Below are positions 45,170-57,482 of a stretch of 64,000 nt of DNA, one piece after another. The stretch is from the NCBI RefSeq assembly GCF_963855985.1, contig NC_087118.1, forward strand, positions 11,180,501 through 11,244,500, read 5' to 3'. Positions within the stretch are counted from its first letter, which is position 1, and every line of letters begins with the position of its first letter. The translations under genes were made by a program, and so were the position numbers. The notes under the pieces are model-generated. The model did not search any database, was not told where the DNA came from, and was given only the letters and a program-made list of their open reading frames with translations. This stretch comes from Ostrinia nubilalis (lineage: Eukaryota; Arthropoda; Insecta; Lepidoptera; Crambidae).

Positions 45170-45545
45170 GGCAGCCTCCGCTCCACACAGGAGCCCCCGC
45201 TCCACACAGGAGCTCCGCTCCACACGGGAGCCCGTCATAGTCATAAGTCATCTCCACACAGGAGCCAGTCGCAGTCATAAGTCGCCTCCACACAGGAGCC
45301 AGTCACAGTCATTAGTCACCTCCACACAGGAGCGCCCCACACAGGAGCCCCGCCCCACACAGGAGCCCCGCTCCACACAGGAGCGCTCCACACAGGAGCC
45401 TAATCATAGTCATAAGTCACCTCCACACAGGAGCGCCCCACACAGGAGCCTAATCATAGTCATAAGTCATCTCCACACAGGAGCGCTCCACACAGGAGCG
45501 CTCCACACAGGAGCGCTCCACACAGGAGCCAGTCACAGTCATAAG
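45170..45545. repeat. Minisatellite with CCACACAGGAGC unit
   Basis: About twenty copies of a 13-15 bp unit (CTCCACACAGGAGC) are interspersed with CAGTCATAAGTCA spacers of about 25 bp. The 174-codon frame through it is a repeat artefact. Confidence 0.9.
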
Positions 45546-45574
45546 TCATACGCAAGTCGTGTGTCGTGTGGTAA

Positions 45575-45735
45575 TCATTATCCACAATGGTAGATAAGAC
45601 CCCCACAGCTCTACCAGTCATAGTCGCAAGTCATGAGTCTTGTATAAGTCATAAGTCACTTATTCCACTAACAAAATACATTGTGCGGGATCATTATCCA
45701 CAATGGTAGATAAGTCCCTCACAGCTCTCCCATGC
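45575..45735. repeat. Short direct duplication
   Basis: ATCATTATCCACAATGGTAG with ATAAG and a CACAGCTCT end occurs at 45575-45615 and again at 45690-45730. It is part of the repetitive interior of element B. Confidence 0.75.
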
Positions 45736-46370
45736 TAGCCCAGATCGTCACCCAATAGAGCAGGTGAGACCCCTTCAGCAATAATCAACATCAGTTTGAC
45801 GTGATAAGGTATTTTCAGACTAGGTTTTAAAGGTATTGCCCGGAAAGCTCTATAACTGTGCTTTATTACATTTGAATTAAATTACCAACGTATGAGACTA
45901 TTACATTGTATACAAATTTTAAAAACAGTTTTTTACTTTTTGTTAATTAAAATGTATTATACAGTGAATGACTTTTTAAAAAATAGAATGATGTGACATC
46001 GGTAATGAAACTTAATTTGACATTTACAATTAATTTAAAAGTTTTTTTTTTCTTGAAATTAGCAATTCAAATTTTGTATCCTGACATTTATTGTATTGTT
46101 ACTGTCATGGTATATGAAAAACAACTACAAGTATTTTGAGTCTAAAACTAAATGTAGCAATAATAATTAACATAACTATTGTATTATTATTATGCTGCTG
46201 TTATGTAATAAGAGCTGTGGTTTTCTGAATAAAGAAAAATTGAATAAAAAAATAAAACTATAAGAACAAGAACTTTTGCACGTCGCATGCGACAGAATAT
46301 GCTGCAATTAACTAAATTAACACCAATCTGTAAGCATGTTCCTGCAAATAAATGATTTTATTTATTACTA
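45736..46370. other. Gene-free AT-rich stretch inside element B
   Basis: No ORF, TIR or known repeat is recognised. Confidence 0.45.
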
Positions 46371-47256
46371 GCGGCCGCCCGCGACTTCGTACGCGTGGAT
46401 CCCGTTTTACCCCCTTCATCTATCTTACGCGGTTTAGATTTTTTCATACAAATGTTTTTTCCCGCTAACTCCCGTTCCCGTTGGAATTTCGCAATATCCT
46501 GTTGTAACTAAACTTTAAGTTTACTAAGGTACCTGCATGCCAAATTTTAAGCGTCTAACTTACGCGGTTTAGATTTTTTCATACAAATGTTTTTTCCCGC
46601 TAACTCCCGTTCCCGTGAGAATTTTGCAATATCCTGTTGTAACTAAGCTTTAAGTTTACTAAGGTACCTGCATGCCAAATTTCACGCGTCTATCTTACGT
46701 GGCTTAGATTTTTTCATACAAATGTTTTTTCTCGCTAATTCCCGTTCCCGTAGGAATTTTGCAATATCCTGTTATAACTAAGCTTTAAGTTTACTAAGGT
46801 ACCTGCTTGCCAAATTTCAAGCGTCTAACTTAAGCGGTTTAGATTTTTCATACAAAAGGATTTTCCCGCTAATGCCCGTTCCCGTGAGAATTTTGCAATA
46901 TCCTGTTGTAACTAAGCTTTAAGTTTACTAAGGTACCTGCATGCCAAATTTCACGCGTCTATCTTACGTGGCTTAGATTTTTTCATACAAATGTTTTTTC
47001 TCGCTAATTCCCGTTCCCGTAGGAATTTTGCAATATCCTGTTATAACTAAGCTTTAAGTTTACTAAGGTACCTGCTTGCCAAATTTCAAGCGTCTAACTT
47101 AAGCAGTTTAGATTTTTCATACAAAAGGATTTTCCCGCTAATGCCCGTTCCCGTGGGAATTCCTAAGTATCCTATAACCTGCCCAGGAGTATGAAGAATA
47201 ATTGTACCAAGTTTCGTTAAAATCCGTCGAGTAGTTTTTGTTTCTATAAGGAACAT

Positions 47257-47309
<53 letters not shown>

Positions 47310-47428
47310 AATTTTACTGATTGCATTTTTGGCATCAGTATAGATCACTAATCACCCCCTGATAGTTATTTTGAAAATATATTTCATGTACAGAATTGAC
47401 CTCTCTACAGATTTATTATAAGTATAGA
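46371..47428 (-). mobile_element. RTE-derived SINE-like repeat S1 with expanded modules
   Basis: Reverse orientation from CTAGCGGCCGCCCGCGACTTC to TTATTATAAGTATAGAT. It carries about five to six consecutive modules with CCCGTTCCCGT and GTACCTGCATGCC, against two in the neighbouring copy, and a CAGA run at about 47260-47306. Module copy number therefore varies between insertions. Confidence 0.8.
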
Positions 47429-47429
47429 T

Positions 47430-48232
<803 letters not shown>

Positions 48233-48254
48233 ACTCGGTATTTACTAATCGGTC

Positions 48255-49045
48255 GGTACTAAATTCATTTATTTTTGCAAATAGGCTTTTAAAAAACGCT
48301 TTTACACGTCCCAATATTAACCCTACCACTGATTCGGGACAATAAATGGGCCAGTGCTGAGAAGAAGCAGCGCAAGAAACTCAGTCACTATTGTCAGCCT
48401 CCTTTTCAAGGTTTTACAGTCTTTAAAATATACAAATTATAGTCATAAGTATTGATGCGAGCTAGGTAGTAAAACATTCCAAACATTTTTATCTTTTATA
48501 TAATCATCAACTTTATAGTAGCCCTATTTCATAAAGGTGCTTTTGATATGTGCTTTAAATTTATGAATGGGCAATTCTACAACAGTTTGTGGTAATTTAT
48601 TGAAAAGTTTAATACATTTCCCCATAAATGAATTACCAATCTTGTGCAGTCTGAAATTTGGAACGGCAAGTTTATTTTTGTTTCTTGTATTGAACTTGTG
48701 TAAATCACTCTTTCTAGTAAATTGCTCTATATTTTTGCGAACATATAAAAGGTTTTCATAAATGAACTGTGAAGCTACTGTCAGTATATTAATCTCCTTA
48801 AAGAATTCTCTCAAGGAAGAACAAACACAGTTTCAATGTCCGCAGCTGAGCCCCACAACAATATGCCGTATGACAAATAAACTAGCCTTGCCTTTTCAAT
48901 GTCAGTTAATTGCCTTATCTTTCTCACTGCAAAAGCAGCTGAACTGAGCCTTGCTGACAAGGTTTCAATATGAGGACCCCACTGAAGTTTAGGGTCTAAA
49001 GTGATTCCCAAGACTACATTTTGTAATTTGGTGTCACGAAGCAAA
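48255..49045 (-). pseudogene. 5'-truncated CR1/Jockey-like LINE, C-terminal RT end
   Basis: Minus-strand relative of 10283-11888. It starts inside the protein at about LGITLDPKLQWGPHIETLS, passes QLTDIEKARLVY and REFFKEINILTVASQFIYEN, and ends with the shared 3' UTR (CCTACCACTGATTCGGGAC in plus orientation). A frame change at about 48815 and an early stop (LMKKG region) make it non-functional. Sequence similarity to the 10-kb copy is very high, so both are fairly young. Confidence 0.88.
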
Positions 49046-50454
49046 TCGAAAGTAGCTGGTAAATGCTATGCCATCATAGAATGTGCGGTAGCCAAGTTGA
49101 AAAAAAAAAGAAAAAAAATGACACGGTCCTCTATTTCAAGCAACTTATGTGCTTTCAGAAATGAGGAAACTTAACTTTCAGTACTACTAGATACTCTTTC
49201 TACAACTAGTTTCCTATACTCTATCCACTCTTTAAAATAAAAGCCATCCAAGTAGATGTCTAGTGATACTAACTAGTAACCATAGCTATCTATTAGAAAC
49301 TACCTAGCTTTTAGAAATCCAATCATTACTATTCACAATTCCTAATAATTGCTACATTGAAGTCACTAAGGCCATGTGGTACATCATCATTACCAAAAAT
49401 TACTTTAAAAATTGAATGAGTCCCAATTCACAATTGCGGTCCACATTTTGATACCCTACCTCGGGAGCCTAAGTCAACCAATGACTTCATACTCTTAGCT
49501 ACACACGGCCAGATCCTACTGCACCACCCAGAACTATCGCACTACCTAATTCCCAGGGACTACTCAGAACAGATACCGGTTTCTAATAGGATACGGCTAC
49601 GATATTCCGGATCCGACCTAACAATTGAGAAAACTGCTTGCAGTTAACGAGAAGGGATATTAAATAATGTAGTATTTTCTAAAATTTACACTTAACATTT
49701 AAGAACATAGAAGGAGCCAGGGCTATGTAACACTTCAATAATGTTAGTCACTAATAAATTCGTAGGACTAGATACTCGAGTGGAGTATCTCCATTTCCCA
49801 CACTAATCACCATTACTGAAACTGTACCATTAAGTACTTATGATATCACAACACTGTGTGCATCACCCATCGACTACACACTACGATTTACGGCTCAAGA
49901 GCAAATTCGAGTTCCCATTACAGAAAAATCATCATCACCGCTACTGTGAACAGCATGTACCTACCTCGACTTCAACTTTTGACTGGTACAAAACCCTATG
50001 GCATTCTTCTCAATTGATCATGAATAGGTAAGCAAGTGTAAAGTGGCAAAGCTGCTACTTTCCCGAGATAAAATCTTATTTTAAGCCTACCGCCCGTATT
50101 CTATTAGACGAGTACCTACTACAAGGTAAACCGATATTGAATTCAGGAAGTTTAAGCGATTCTAATAGTTTCAGTCTATTTACATCCGTCACGATAATAT
50201 TCAGATCAGTGGTGAACCGTGATAGGTTCAAATAGTTTACAATAACATTTTTCACTCAATGCACGTGACGTAATTTATTGCATGTTCATAATGGCGCACT
50301 TTTTTTGATACTATTTATACCACTGAGCCAAACTAAAAATTGTTTTGAGTTAAGATTAAATTATCACTTATGATTGGATGTAATACTAATTTGCAAACTA
50401 CTACCTTTAACCATAATTATGGTAAAACATGAATATTCATCAACTGAAAACTAC
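49046..50454. other. Region inside element B without recognisable gene
   Basis: AT-rich. Near 49090-49135 AAAAAAATGACACGGTCC resembles AATAATAACACGGGCC near 53775, so this is probably element B interior. No coding content is seen. Confidence 0.4.
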
Positions 50455-50644
50455 ATACCCCTTTCAGCACGGATTGTACTAAACTTGCGTTGACACTCAA
50501 AAAATTCTAGAGGTCGCGGATTTTGATTTTGCTGCGCAGAAACGGTCTCGATCGTTTGTGCATTACCTATTCTAACCGTAAGAACATACGCGCGGGGGGA
50601 AATACTTGCCAGTGACGCGTCAGGACTTGTGCAAGACAGGAGTC

Positions 50645-51288
50645 ATGTTTGTTGACGGCCGAGGAAGACGTGAGTGTTTTGTTTCTATATTTAATGTGAT
50701 ATTTATGTTATGAATCGTATTTATTTCATTTGTTTATATATCCCTTAATTTTATAACAAAAAAAAAATACAGTATTTATCAACATTTTCTTATAAAAAGA
50801 GCCATTTAGTTGCGAGCGCACGATCGTGCGTTGTCGTTTTATGTTGTGCTTTTAGGTAACATTGAAATAATACTAAAATGTTATATTTTTCAACAGGTTG
50901 TGCTCTAAACGAGAATCTGGTGGAACAACTGATCGGAAATGGGTGCACATCTGACTTGGAGGAGGAATCGGACGAGGAACAACTAAGCGAAGCTTTTCTG
51001 TTTCTGGAAAATGATGCAGATAGTCCACACAACGGTGAAGGGAATGAGTCTGATGAAGAAATGGGAGTCCCCTTAGCACAATTGCGGCAATTAAATGTGA
51101 CAGAGCCTAGAAACCAGCCAGCAGCCTCTACCAGTGGTCTACCAATGCAAGAAAGACGCAGAATTTGGCGCGCAACTAACTTTGAAAACAAATGCCATGA
51201 TTTTCCACCAAGAGTAACAGCTGGTGAGGTGAAGAAATTAAGGCTAAGGACTTGCAGTGGTTCAGATTGGACCTTGCTGATGCTCTGA
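50645..51288 (+). pseudogene. piggyBac-type transposase N terminus, two exons, catalytic part deleted
   Basis: The ATG at 50645 opens MFVDGRGR. A 5' splice site (GAC|GTGAGT at 50669/50670) and a pyrimidine-rich 3' site (TTTTTCAACAG at 50896) remove a 227-bp intron and join R-CALNENLVEQLIGNG in phase. The product has an acidic N-terminal domain (SDLEEESDEEQLSEAF, GNESDEEMG) and then RRRIWRATNFEN, as in piggyBac transposases. The DDE catalytic core is absent: after FPPRVTAGEVKK the frame shifts into the C-terminal part and stops at 51288. In the shifted frame QWFRLDLADALIASVPQ and a basic end close at 51404. It could still make a short protein, but not an active transposase. Confidence 0.7.
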
Positions 51289-51404
51289 TTGCTTCGGTTC
51301 CTCAGGCTGATCAAGTTTTAGAAGATGAAGCTCCTATTTCTGAACCATCAACTAAAAGATATAGACCAGCTGTGGTTCCATCGTCAGATAAACGATTGGA
51401 CTAA
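51225..51404 (+). pseudogene. piggyBac-type transposase C terminus (shifted frame)
   Basis: From GEEIKAKDLQWFRLDLADAL to a stop at 51404 the frame gives the helical C-terminal segment that in piggyBac proteins follows the catalytic domain, then ADQVLEDEAPISEPS and a basic tail. It joins the N-terminal exon at the internal deletion point. No cysteine-rich finger is visible after it. Confidence 0.6.
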
Positions 51405-52131
51405 TTTAACCATTCCCTGATCTCACAAGTAGTAGAAATGTAGGTTTGAGAACTGCACGTCTTCCACTACTATCCGTTGCACAAAATTCAACGTTCATTT
51501 GTGCCTTGTTAGGAATAAAAATTGCTTCCTAGCATGTCATACCACCAAATTTTCTATTTGATTAATATTGTTACTAAGAAGACTGATTTGTTTCATTAAA
51601 AATGGTAGGAAATATCTTTGTTTGTTTTTGATTAATTTTATTGTTCAATAAAGGTGTCATAATGATGTTACTCGAAGTAATTCTGTTTTTAAGTCTAAAA
51701 ATATCGAAGATGATATTGAAGAGATATTTTTAAAAATTCTTGTCATTAAAATGTAATTAATATGCGAGATTAAATACTTATGTTGATGAGACTGATAAAT
51801 AAGGCTATAATAAATAAAGTACTTATAATTAAACAAACTTTGTGTGATTTATTATGGAATGCACGATCCTGCGTTAGCTGAGTAGAACCTGGAACGCACG
51901 TACGTGCGATGTCTATTGGGGGGAAACTAGAGGGGGGGGATTTTTTTTACTATTTTTGTTGGGTACTTTGATTGCTATGGGTTACATATAAATACAAGTT
52001 TTTTCAAGTTTTCACTTTTTGTTCTGTCGTGCTGAAAGGGATACTATAACGAAAATAAAAGATAAAAGCCAAAAAGTACAAGTGCATTTTAGTCAAATAT
52101 AAAGAAAGCATCATGAATAGTAGGTATGCAA

Positions 52132-53657
52132 TAGGGTGGAGCGAAAATTTTTTTTTCAGATAACTGTAATGTAATAGTCAAAATTTTGTGCCTTTAGGGC
52201 TTAAATGAAGTCATGCAAAATATTAATCAATTCGGTTTAGAGTAACTGCCTCCGCATCGACACTGAATTTATAAAAAAAGTTGGTTTTAGACCTCACTTA
52301 GGCGCCACATATCTGTGCAATATTTGAATAAAAATACTATTTTTTTATCACAAATCGTTTACTGATATGCTATATTTTCAATGTAAAATACACAAAAAAG
52401 CCAGGCTTTGGGTTTATAATTTTAATAAGGGCAGTGAGGGAGCGCGAGAAGAGAATTTTTCTGGCCCTTTTCGCGACTCGTGTCTTTGTCAGATAGTCTA
52501 CTGGAAAAGCTCTGGAAACATGTGAGAAACTGCCTATCTATAAATTTGAACAAATTGAAGTACAAATGTGATCAGAAATGGCCAATTATCTGAGTACTGA
52601 TCAGCAGAACTTGCATAAAATTGCTTCGGCGGTAATTAGGTGTATTCTCACAAAATCTCGCAATAATTTCTCCTGGTGAATTGTAACATGCCCGTTAGAT
52701 CACACGAGCGTACCGAATACTACGTTTGTATTGTAGGAACTTAAAATCCAATAGAAATTTTGATACCACTGGCTACTATTGTGGTTAAAGTCTATGCTTC
52801 GTCCTGGTTTTTGATTAAGAACAAAACCATCATGCAAAGATGGCACCCGTCATCTGTTTAAAATTATTATGGCCTCGAGAGGCCTGCCAGATACCCTATG
52901 AAAGATTAAAGAACTAGTTACCCGGAGAAAAAGCTATTACGAGTATCCTGATAGCAGTCTTCTTACGATGTCAGAGAGCTGGCCGCTCGTCGCATACTAA
53001 AGTCACACAGTACAAGTCACCCTTCAATACCTAGAATTTTTTAAGTACCAGTGATACACTTTAATGCTATTTTATATATTGATTTAATTTACTTAACCGA
53101 ACAGCCGCTTTTGAGATATTTATTTGACTAAGAAATTCAGCACATTGTCAAATCTGGTGGTGAGAGCAAACCTTTGTTTTAAGGCTTCTCTACCTCACTT
53201 AAGCTGTTGAGGGACCTGTGAAGATTACGATCAAAGATTCTATTTCTCACTGCATCCAGAAAGTCACTAATAAGGTGCAATAAAAGTCAAGTTGGAATCG
53301 CGAAACGTGATGCCTAAATTTTGATTAAAAAAGGATTTTCAAGCATAATAATTAAAGTAATTTATCTAATTCTTGTATGTATTTCTTGTTATATTACCTT
53401 AGTAAATATCTAATCTATAAATTATCTGTTATTTAATACCTTCTTACTAATAAATAGAGCGCAATATTTCACCTTAGACGACTTTCAACTTTAAATAAAA
53501 TTTTAAAATTTTGAAGTCACTGCGGAGGCAGAAGATATTCATTAAATGGGATAAAAAATTACAGTTATTTATACTTTCATATAAGGCACAAATCCCCCCC
53601 TATTAGAACTTCGAAACTAAAAAAAATTTTTTTCCCATACAACCGTGCTCCACCCTA
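52132..53657. mobile_element. hAT-type non-autonomous element 2
   Basis: TIRs TAGGGTGGAGC (52132) and GCTCCACCCTA (to 53657) are flanked by a perfect 8-bp duplication GTATGCAA (52124-52131 and 53658-53665). The interior of 1.5 kb has no transposase frame. It lies inside element B. Confidence 0.88.
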
Positions 53658-54172
53658 GTATGCAAGTGCCACAACGCCCACAACTCTGAAAGCCATCCCT
53701 GTGACTATAGATTTCAAAATAATGTAATCATCCCTGTGATTTCGAACATGGTGATAGTCAATTGAAAAAAAATAATAACACGGGCCTTCTATTTCTGCAT
53801 TTCGGTGTTTGAAGGGCTCCAGAACAGCCGATAAATGACTTAGCGGAGTAAAATTGACGTGAGGGTTGTTAGAAATATTTTAAAAACATGGCCATAATGT
53901 TCCTTGAGTTTTGCCTGTACGGCAGAAAGGAGAAAAAAAATTGAAGTGGGCTGGCCTTCTTTATCCCGCTTCTGATATCGGAGAACGGTCAGAAGGGGCA
54001 GGTCATTATGTTTCAACAGGAAGTTAAATAAAACGATGTATAGTTTTTACACTATAGATTGTTGTATTTCGGTAAGAATACAATAATAATAACAATAATA
54101 ATATTCGAGCAGTCTCACACACAGGACCGAGACAACAATACCGAGCGGCGGGTAAGGCCAGAATGCCACGAC

Positions 54173-54543
54173 TTTTTTTTTTTTTTTTTTTTTTTGAATG
54201 GACGCGCGCTGGTAGCTTGAGGAGCTTTTCCAGCTTCACCGGGCAGAGTGGCGAGTACAGAAGGTACTCTAGCCGTTTGGCGATCGTCGGTGCGCGTACC
54301 GACGAGGCCGAGTGTGGGCTTCGCGTAGCGAAGCCCAGGCTCGTCCGCGTCGGTCGCAGACCGACGTTCGCGATCGGGCCGTATCGAGCGCATAAGGCGC
54401 CCGATCAGTGGCGAACCCAACTAGAGGGTTGCCCACCGCGGTGTTGGACCAAAGTCCAGCCTACGGCGGGCTCACTCTAGTGGGCCCGATCGAGGGGACT
54501 ACGGACGCGGCCTGAGGGCGCCACGGTAGGTTCGGACCTCGGC
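54173..54543 (-). other. 3' UTR of the Jockey-clade LINE
   Basis: The 3' UTR has stem-forming blocks: GTCGGTCGCAGACCGAC-like, GGGCTTCGC...GCGAAGCCC and CGATCGTCGG. Copies in the window differ by presence or absence of whole modules between these. This is the only part kept in the truncated copies and is probably the RNA signal recognised by the LINE protein. Confidence 0.8.
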
Positions 54544-57480
54544 TCAGGCCGTGTCCGGGGAACGGATAGGGGAGAACCGGCCCGGAACATGTCTGTACCG
54601 TCCGAAATGGAAAGCAGGGCCTCGTACTCGCCGGCGAGTACGGTGTAACGAGCTACTGTGTTGTGGAGTAGTTGGCGTGCTTAAGGCAGTGATGTCTGTG
54701 TTCAGAAATTCGGTAATAGGATCGTCCGGGTCGTCTAGGACATGCCTAGGTCGTCGGTATTGGGCAGCGACATCTTTCTGGGGTGTATACGTGGCGGCGC
54801 TAACGATAAGAGGGTTCTTGTGGTTGATCGCTTTATCAAAGTAGCGGCGAGAGGCTTCTTTCATAAAGTGATCAATCGATGGGATCTCGAAATCTCTATG
54901 GAGATTCGTATTACGCACGAACCACGGGGCATCCGCGGCTCGGCGTAAGAATTTGTTTTGGAGGGTCTGGAATTTCTTAAGGTCTGTGCAGGAAGTGTGA
55001 GCAAACACCGGACTGGCGTAAGTCAACACTGGACGGATGCAGGTTTTGTAAATTGTCAACTTATTTCTAAGTGACAATTTACTTTTCCTTCCAACTAGGT
55101 GGTAGAGTCGGTGGATGTAGTGGTTCGCACGGCTCAAGACGCGTCTGAGGTGCGGAGCGAACGATAATCTCTGGTCGAGGGTGACACCTAAGTACTTGGC
55201 CTCACTTTTCCAAGGAATAGTTTGGTCAAATAAGGTGAGATGGGTGGGGACATTAGGACGAGTGCGAACCGGAGGACGTTTCGCAGACAAAGCCCTAGAA
55301 AAGTACACTGCTGCACTTTTTTCGGGATTTACCTCGATACGCCACTTCCTGAACCATTCGCCTAATTGTGTGACTGCGCGTTGGAGCGCCAAGATGACGT
55401 AATTCCGATTACGTCCGGACTTGTAGAGTGCGGTGTCGTCCGCAAAGAGGGCTAAATCCGTATTCGGATATTTGGGGATGTCATTGACGTACAATGAAAA
55501 GAGGATGGGCGAGAGCACGGAGCCCTGGGGGACTCCGGCTCTTATGGGGCGGGGGGAGGAGAGGGAGCCATCTACTCGGTAACGAAAGGTGCGATTCGAT
55601 AAAAAGTCACGTAAGATGTGCACGAGACTGTCCGGCACACCGAGTTCGTAAAGCTTGTAAATCAAGCCATTGTGCCAGACTTTATCAAATGCCTTCGCTA
55701 CGTCGAAGAATAGCACTCCTGTCCCTACGGGTGGCTTAGCAGTAAGGCCGCTAAGTATGTGCTCCGTTAAGCGGTGCACCTGTTGTACGCAGGAATGTGA
55801 GGCGCGGAAGCCAAACTGTTCGTTTATTAAGAGATTATTAGAAAAAACATAATCTCTTAATCGAGAGACAATTATACGTTCGTATAACTTACCCATGGTC
55901 TTTAAGAGACTGATGGGTCTGTAGCTTGTGGGGTCAGCCAGTTTCTTACCGGGCTTCGGGATGCCAATGACTTCTGCCTCTTTCCACGCGTCGGGAAAGA
56001 TGCAGTGAGACATGGCCGCGTTGAAAATAGCAACCAAGAGGTATACTAGGGGGGCGGGCAGGGCGCGTAAGACTCTATTAGAGATACGGTCCGGGCCGGG
56101 GGCTTTGTTGGGACGGAAACCTTTGATTATCGTTCGCACCTCGTCGACGTTGGTCGGGTCTAGGGTTGTGGTCGGAGGGAGGGCGGCTCTACGTTCGACT
56201 TCGCTGTCCACCATGCGGAGGTGGGCAGAGTCTACTGGGAGGGTACTGGGGGAGCACTGTGCTTCTAGACTGTCGGCTAGACATTCGGCTTTGGCGTCGT
56301 CGTCAAACGCAAGCGTTTGATCGGGACGTAAAAGCGGTGGCGTAGACGCTACGGTGTCAGACTTAAAGGCTCTCGTCAACTTCCAATAGGCTTGGTGAGA
56401 TGGCGAGATTTCTTTAAGTAGATCATCCTACTGATTGTTACGGAGTTCCGCGATACGAGCCTTGACAGCGCGCTGTAAGGAACGTAGGCGGACTCTGTTT
56501 TCCTCGGTTGGATAAGCGTCATAATCGCGAGTGGCTGCGTTCTTTGCCCTCAATAGTTCTCGCGCGTCGTCCGGCAACCTGAGACGGTGGTTAGCCATCG
56601 CAGGCACTTGCCTAGACGAGTCGCCGATGGCGACCGAGATGTGACTAGTGAGCGCATCGATCGCGTGAATAGTTTCGTGAGGCGAAACTATATCGTCGGG
56701 GATTGAGGACAGTTGTGGGCTCTGACAGTTCCCAAGTTTTACCTTGAGTTTGTCCCAGTCCACAATTGTCTTCATAGTGGGTGTAGACTCAGGAGAGCCT
56801 AGTTGTAGTACGACCGGGCGATGGTCAGAAGTGAGCGCGTGCATGGTTTCTATAGAGTGTAGGCGGAGGCCTATATTCTTTAGAATTGCCATGTCCAGAA
56901 TGTCGGGCCGATGCTCGACATTGTAAGGATAGTGAGTGGGCGTCATAGGGACTAAGATGTCAAAGATGAGTTCCTCAGAGAGTTCGCTTAACATGTTGCC
57001 ATTGGCAGTGGATGTTACGCAACCCCAATGAGTGTGTTTGCTATTAAAGTCGCCGCCAAGAATGACTGCACTATTCATAGCAAAGAGGGCCTGAAAGTCG
57101 CTCCTTAAGGGAGTCTTGTTCGGGGAGAGGTAAACCGAGCCGATGAGGATGGGCTCGTGTCCAGTCATGGCTAACCGACAGAGTGAGACTTCTAGGTTAG
57201 AGAGAGAAGGGGGATCGACTAAAGCACAGTGCAGAGAACGCTTATAATAAATAAGCGTGCCGCCGCCACGTGTGGGCCTATCGTGTCTAATGATATTGTA
57301 GTTCGCTATCCTAGGATTGCGAATAGAGGGTGTTAGGAGGGTCTCTTGAACCAGAAAGATGTCGACCTGGTGGTCGGTAAGGAACTGAGTAACCTCGTCC
57401 TTCTGCTGTCTAAGACCGTTAGCGTTGAAAAATGCTAAGGTGATTGACCGGGGTTTGATCCTAGCGGTGGGATTAGCCAT
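54544..57480 (-). pseudogene. LINE ORF2, endonuclease and reverse transcriptase, one nonsense codon
   Basis: The ATG at 57480 overlaps the ORF1 stop as TAATG. The 978-codon frame encodes an APE endonuclease (about residues 8-235: LAFFNANGL, LVQETLL, GGDFNSKHTHWGC, LTSDHRPV). The Jockey-type RT follows (about 440-700: SYRPISLLKTMGK, FFDVAKAFDKVWH, AGVPQGSVLSPILF, LFADDTALY) with a C-terminal region including YASPVFAHTS. All catalytic residues are present. An in-frame TAG at 56430-56428 (codon 351, after ELRNNQ and before DDLLKEI) splits it between the two domains. Unless read through, the RT is not made. No RNase H domain is seen, as usual for Jockey. Confidence 0.92.
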
Positions 57481-57482
57481 TA
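57478..57482 (-). promoter_or_regulatory. TAATG stop-start overlap between ORF1 and ORF2
   Basis: The last base of the ORF1 stop codon TAA is the first base of the ORF2 ATG. In the Bombyx LINE SART1 the same UAAUG arrangement is known to support termination-coupled reinitiation, so ORF2 is probably translated that way here. Confidence 0.75.

Larger units (their letters stand above)
50459..52040 (+). mobile_element. Internally deleted piggyBac-like element with ATAC flanks
   Basis: The 13-bp TIR CCCTTTCAGCACG is perfect at both ends. The flanking duplication is ATAC (50455-50458 and 52041-52044), not the usual TTAA. Internal palindromes GCACGATCGTGC (50818) and GCACGTACGTGC (51893) lie near the ends. 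The interior encodes the N terminus and the C terminus of a transposase with the catalytic middle missing. Confidence 0.8.

Noticed and set aside
45069..45593. 174-codon frame with repeated HTGA/TQE motifs
   Set aside because: It is a minisatellite artefact; unit changes shift between frames and no start context is present.
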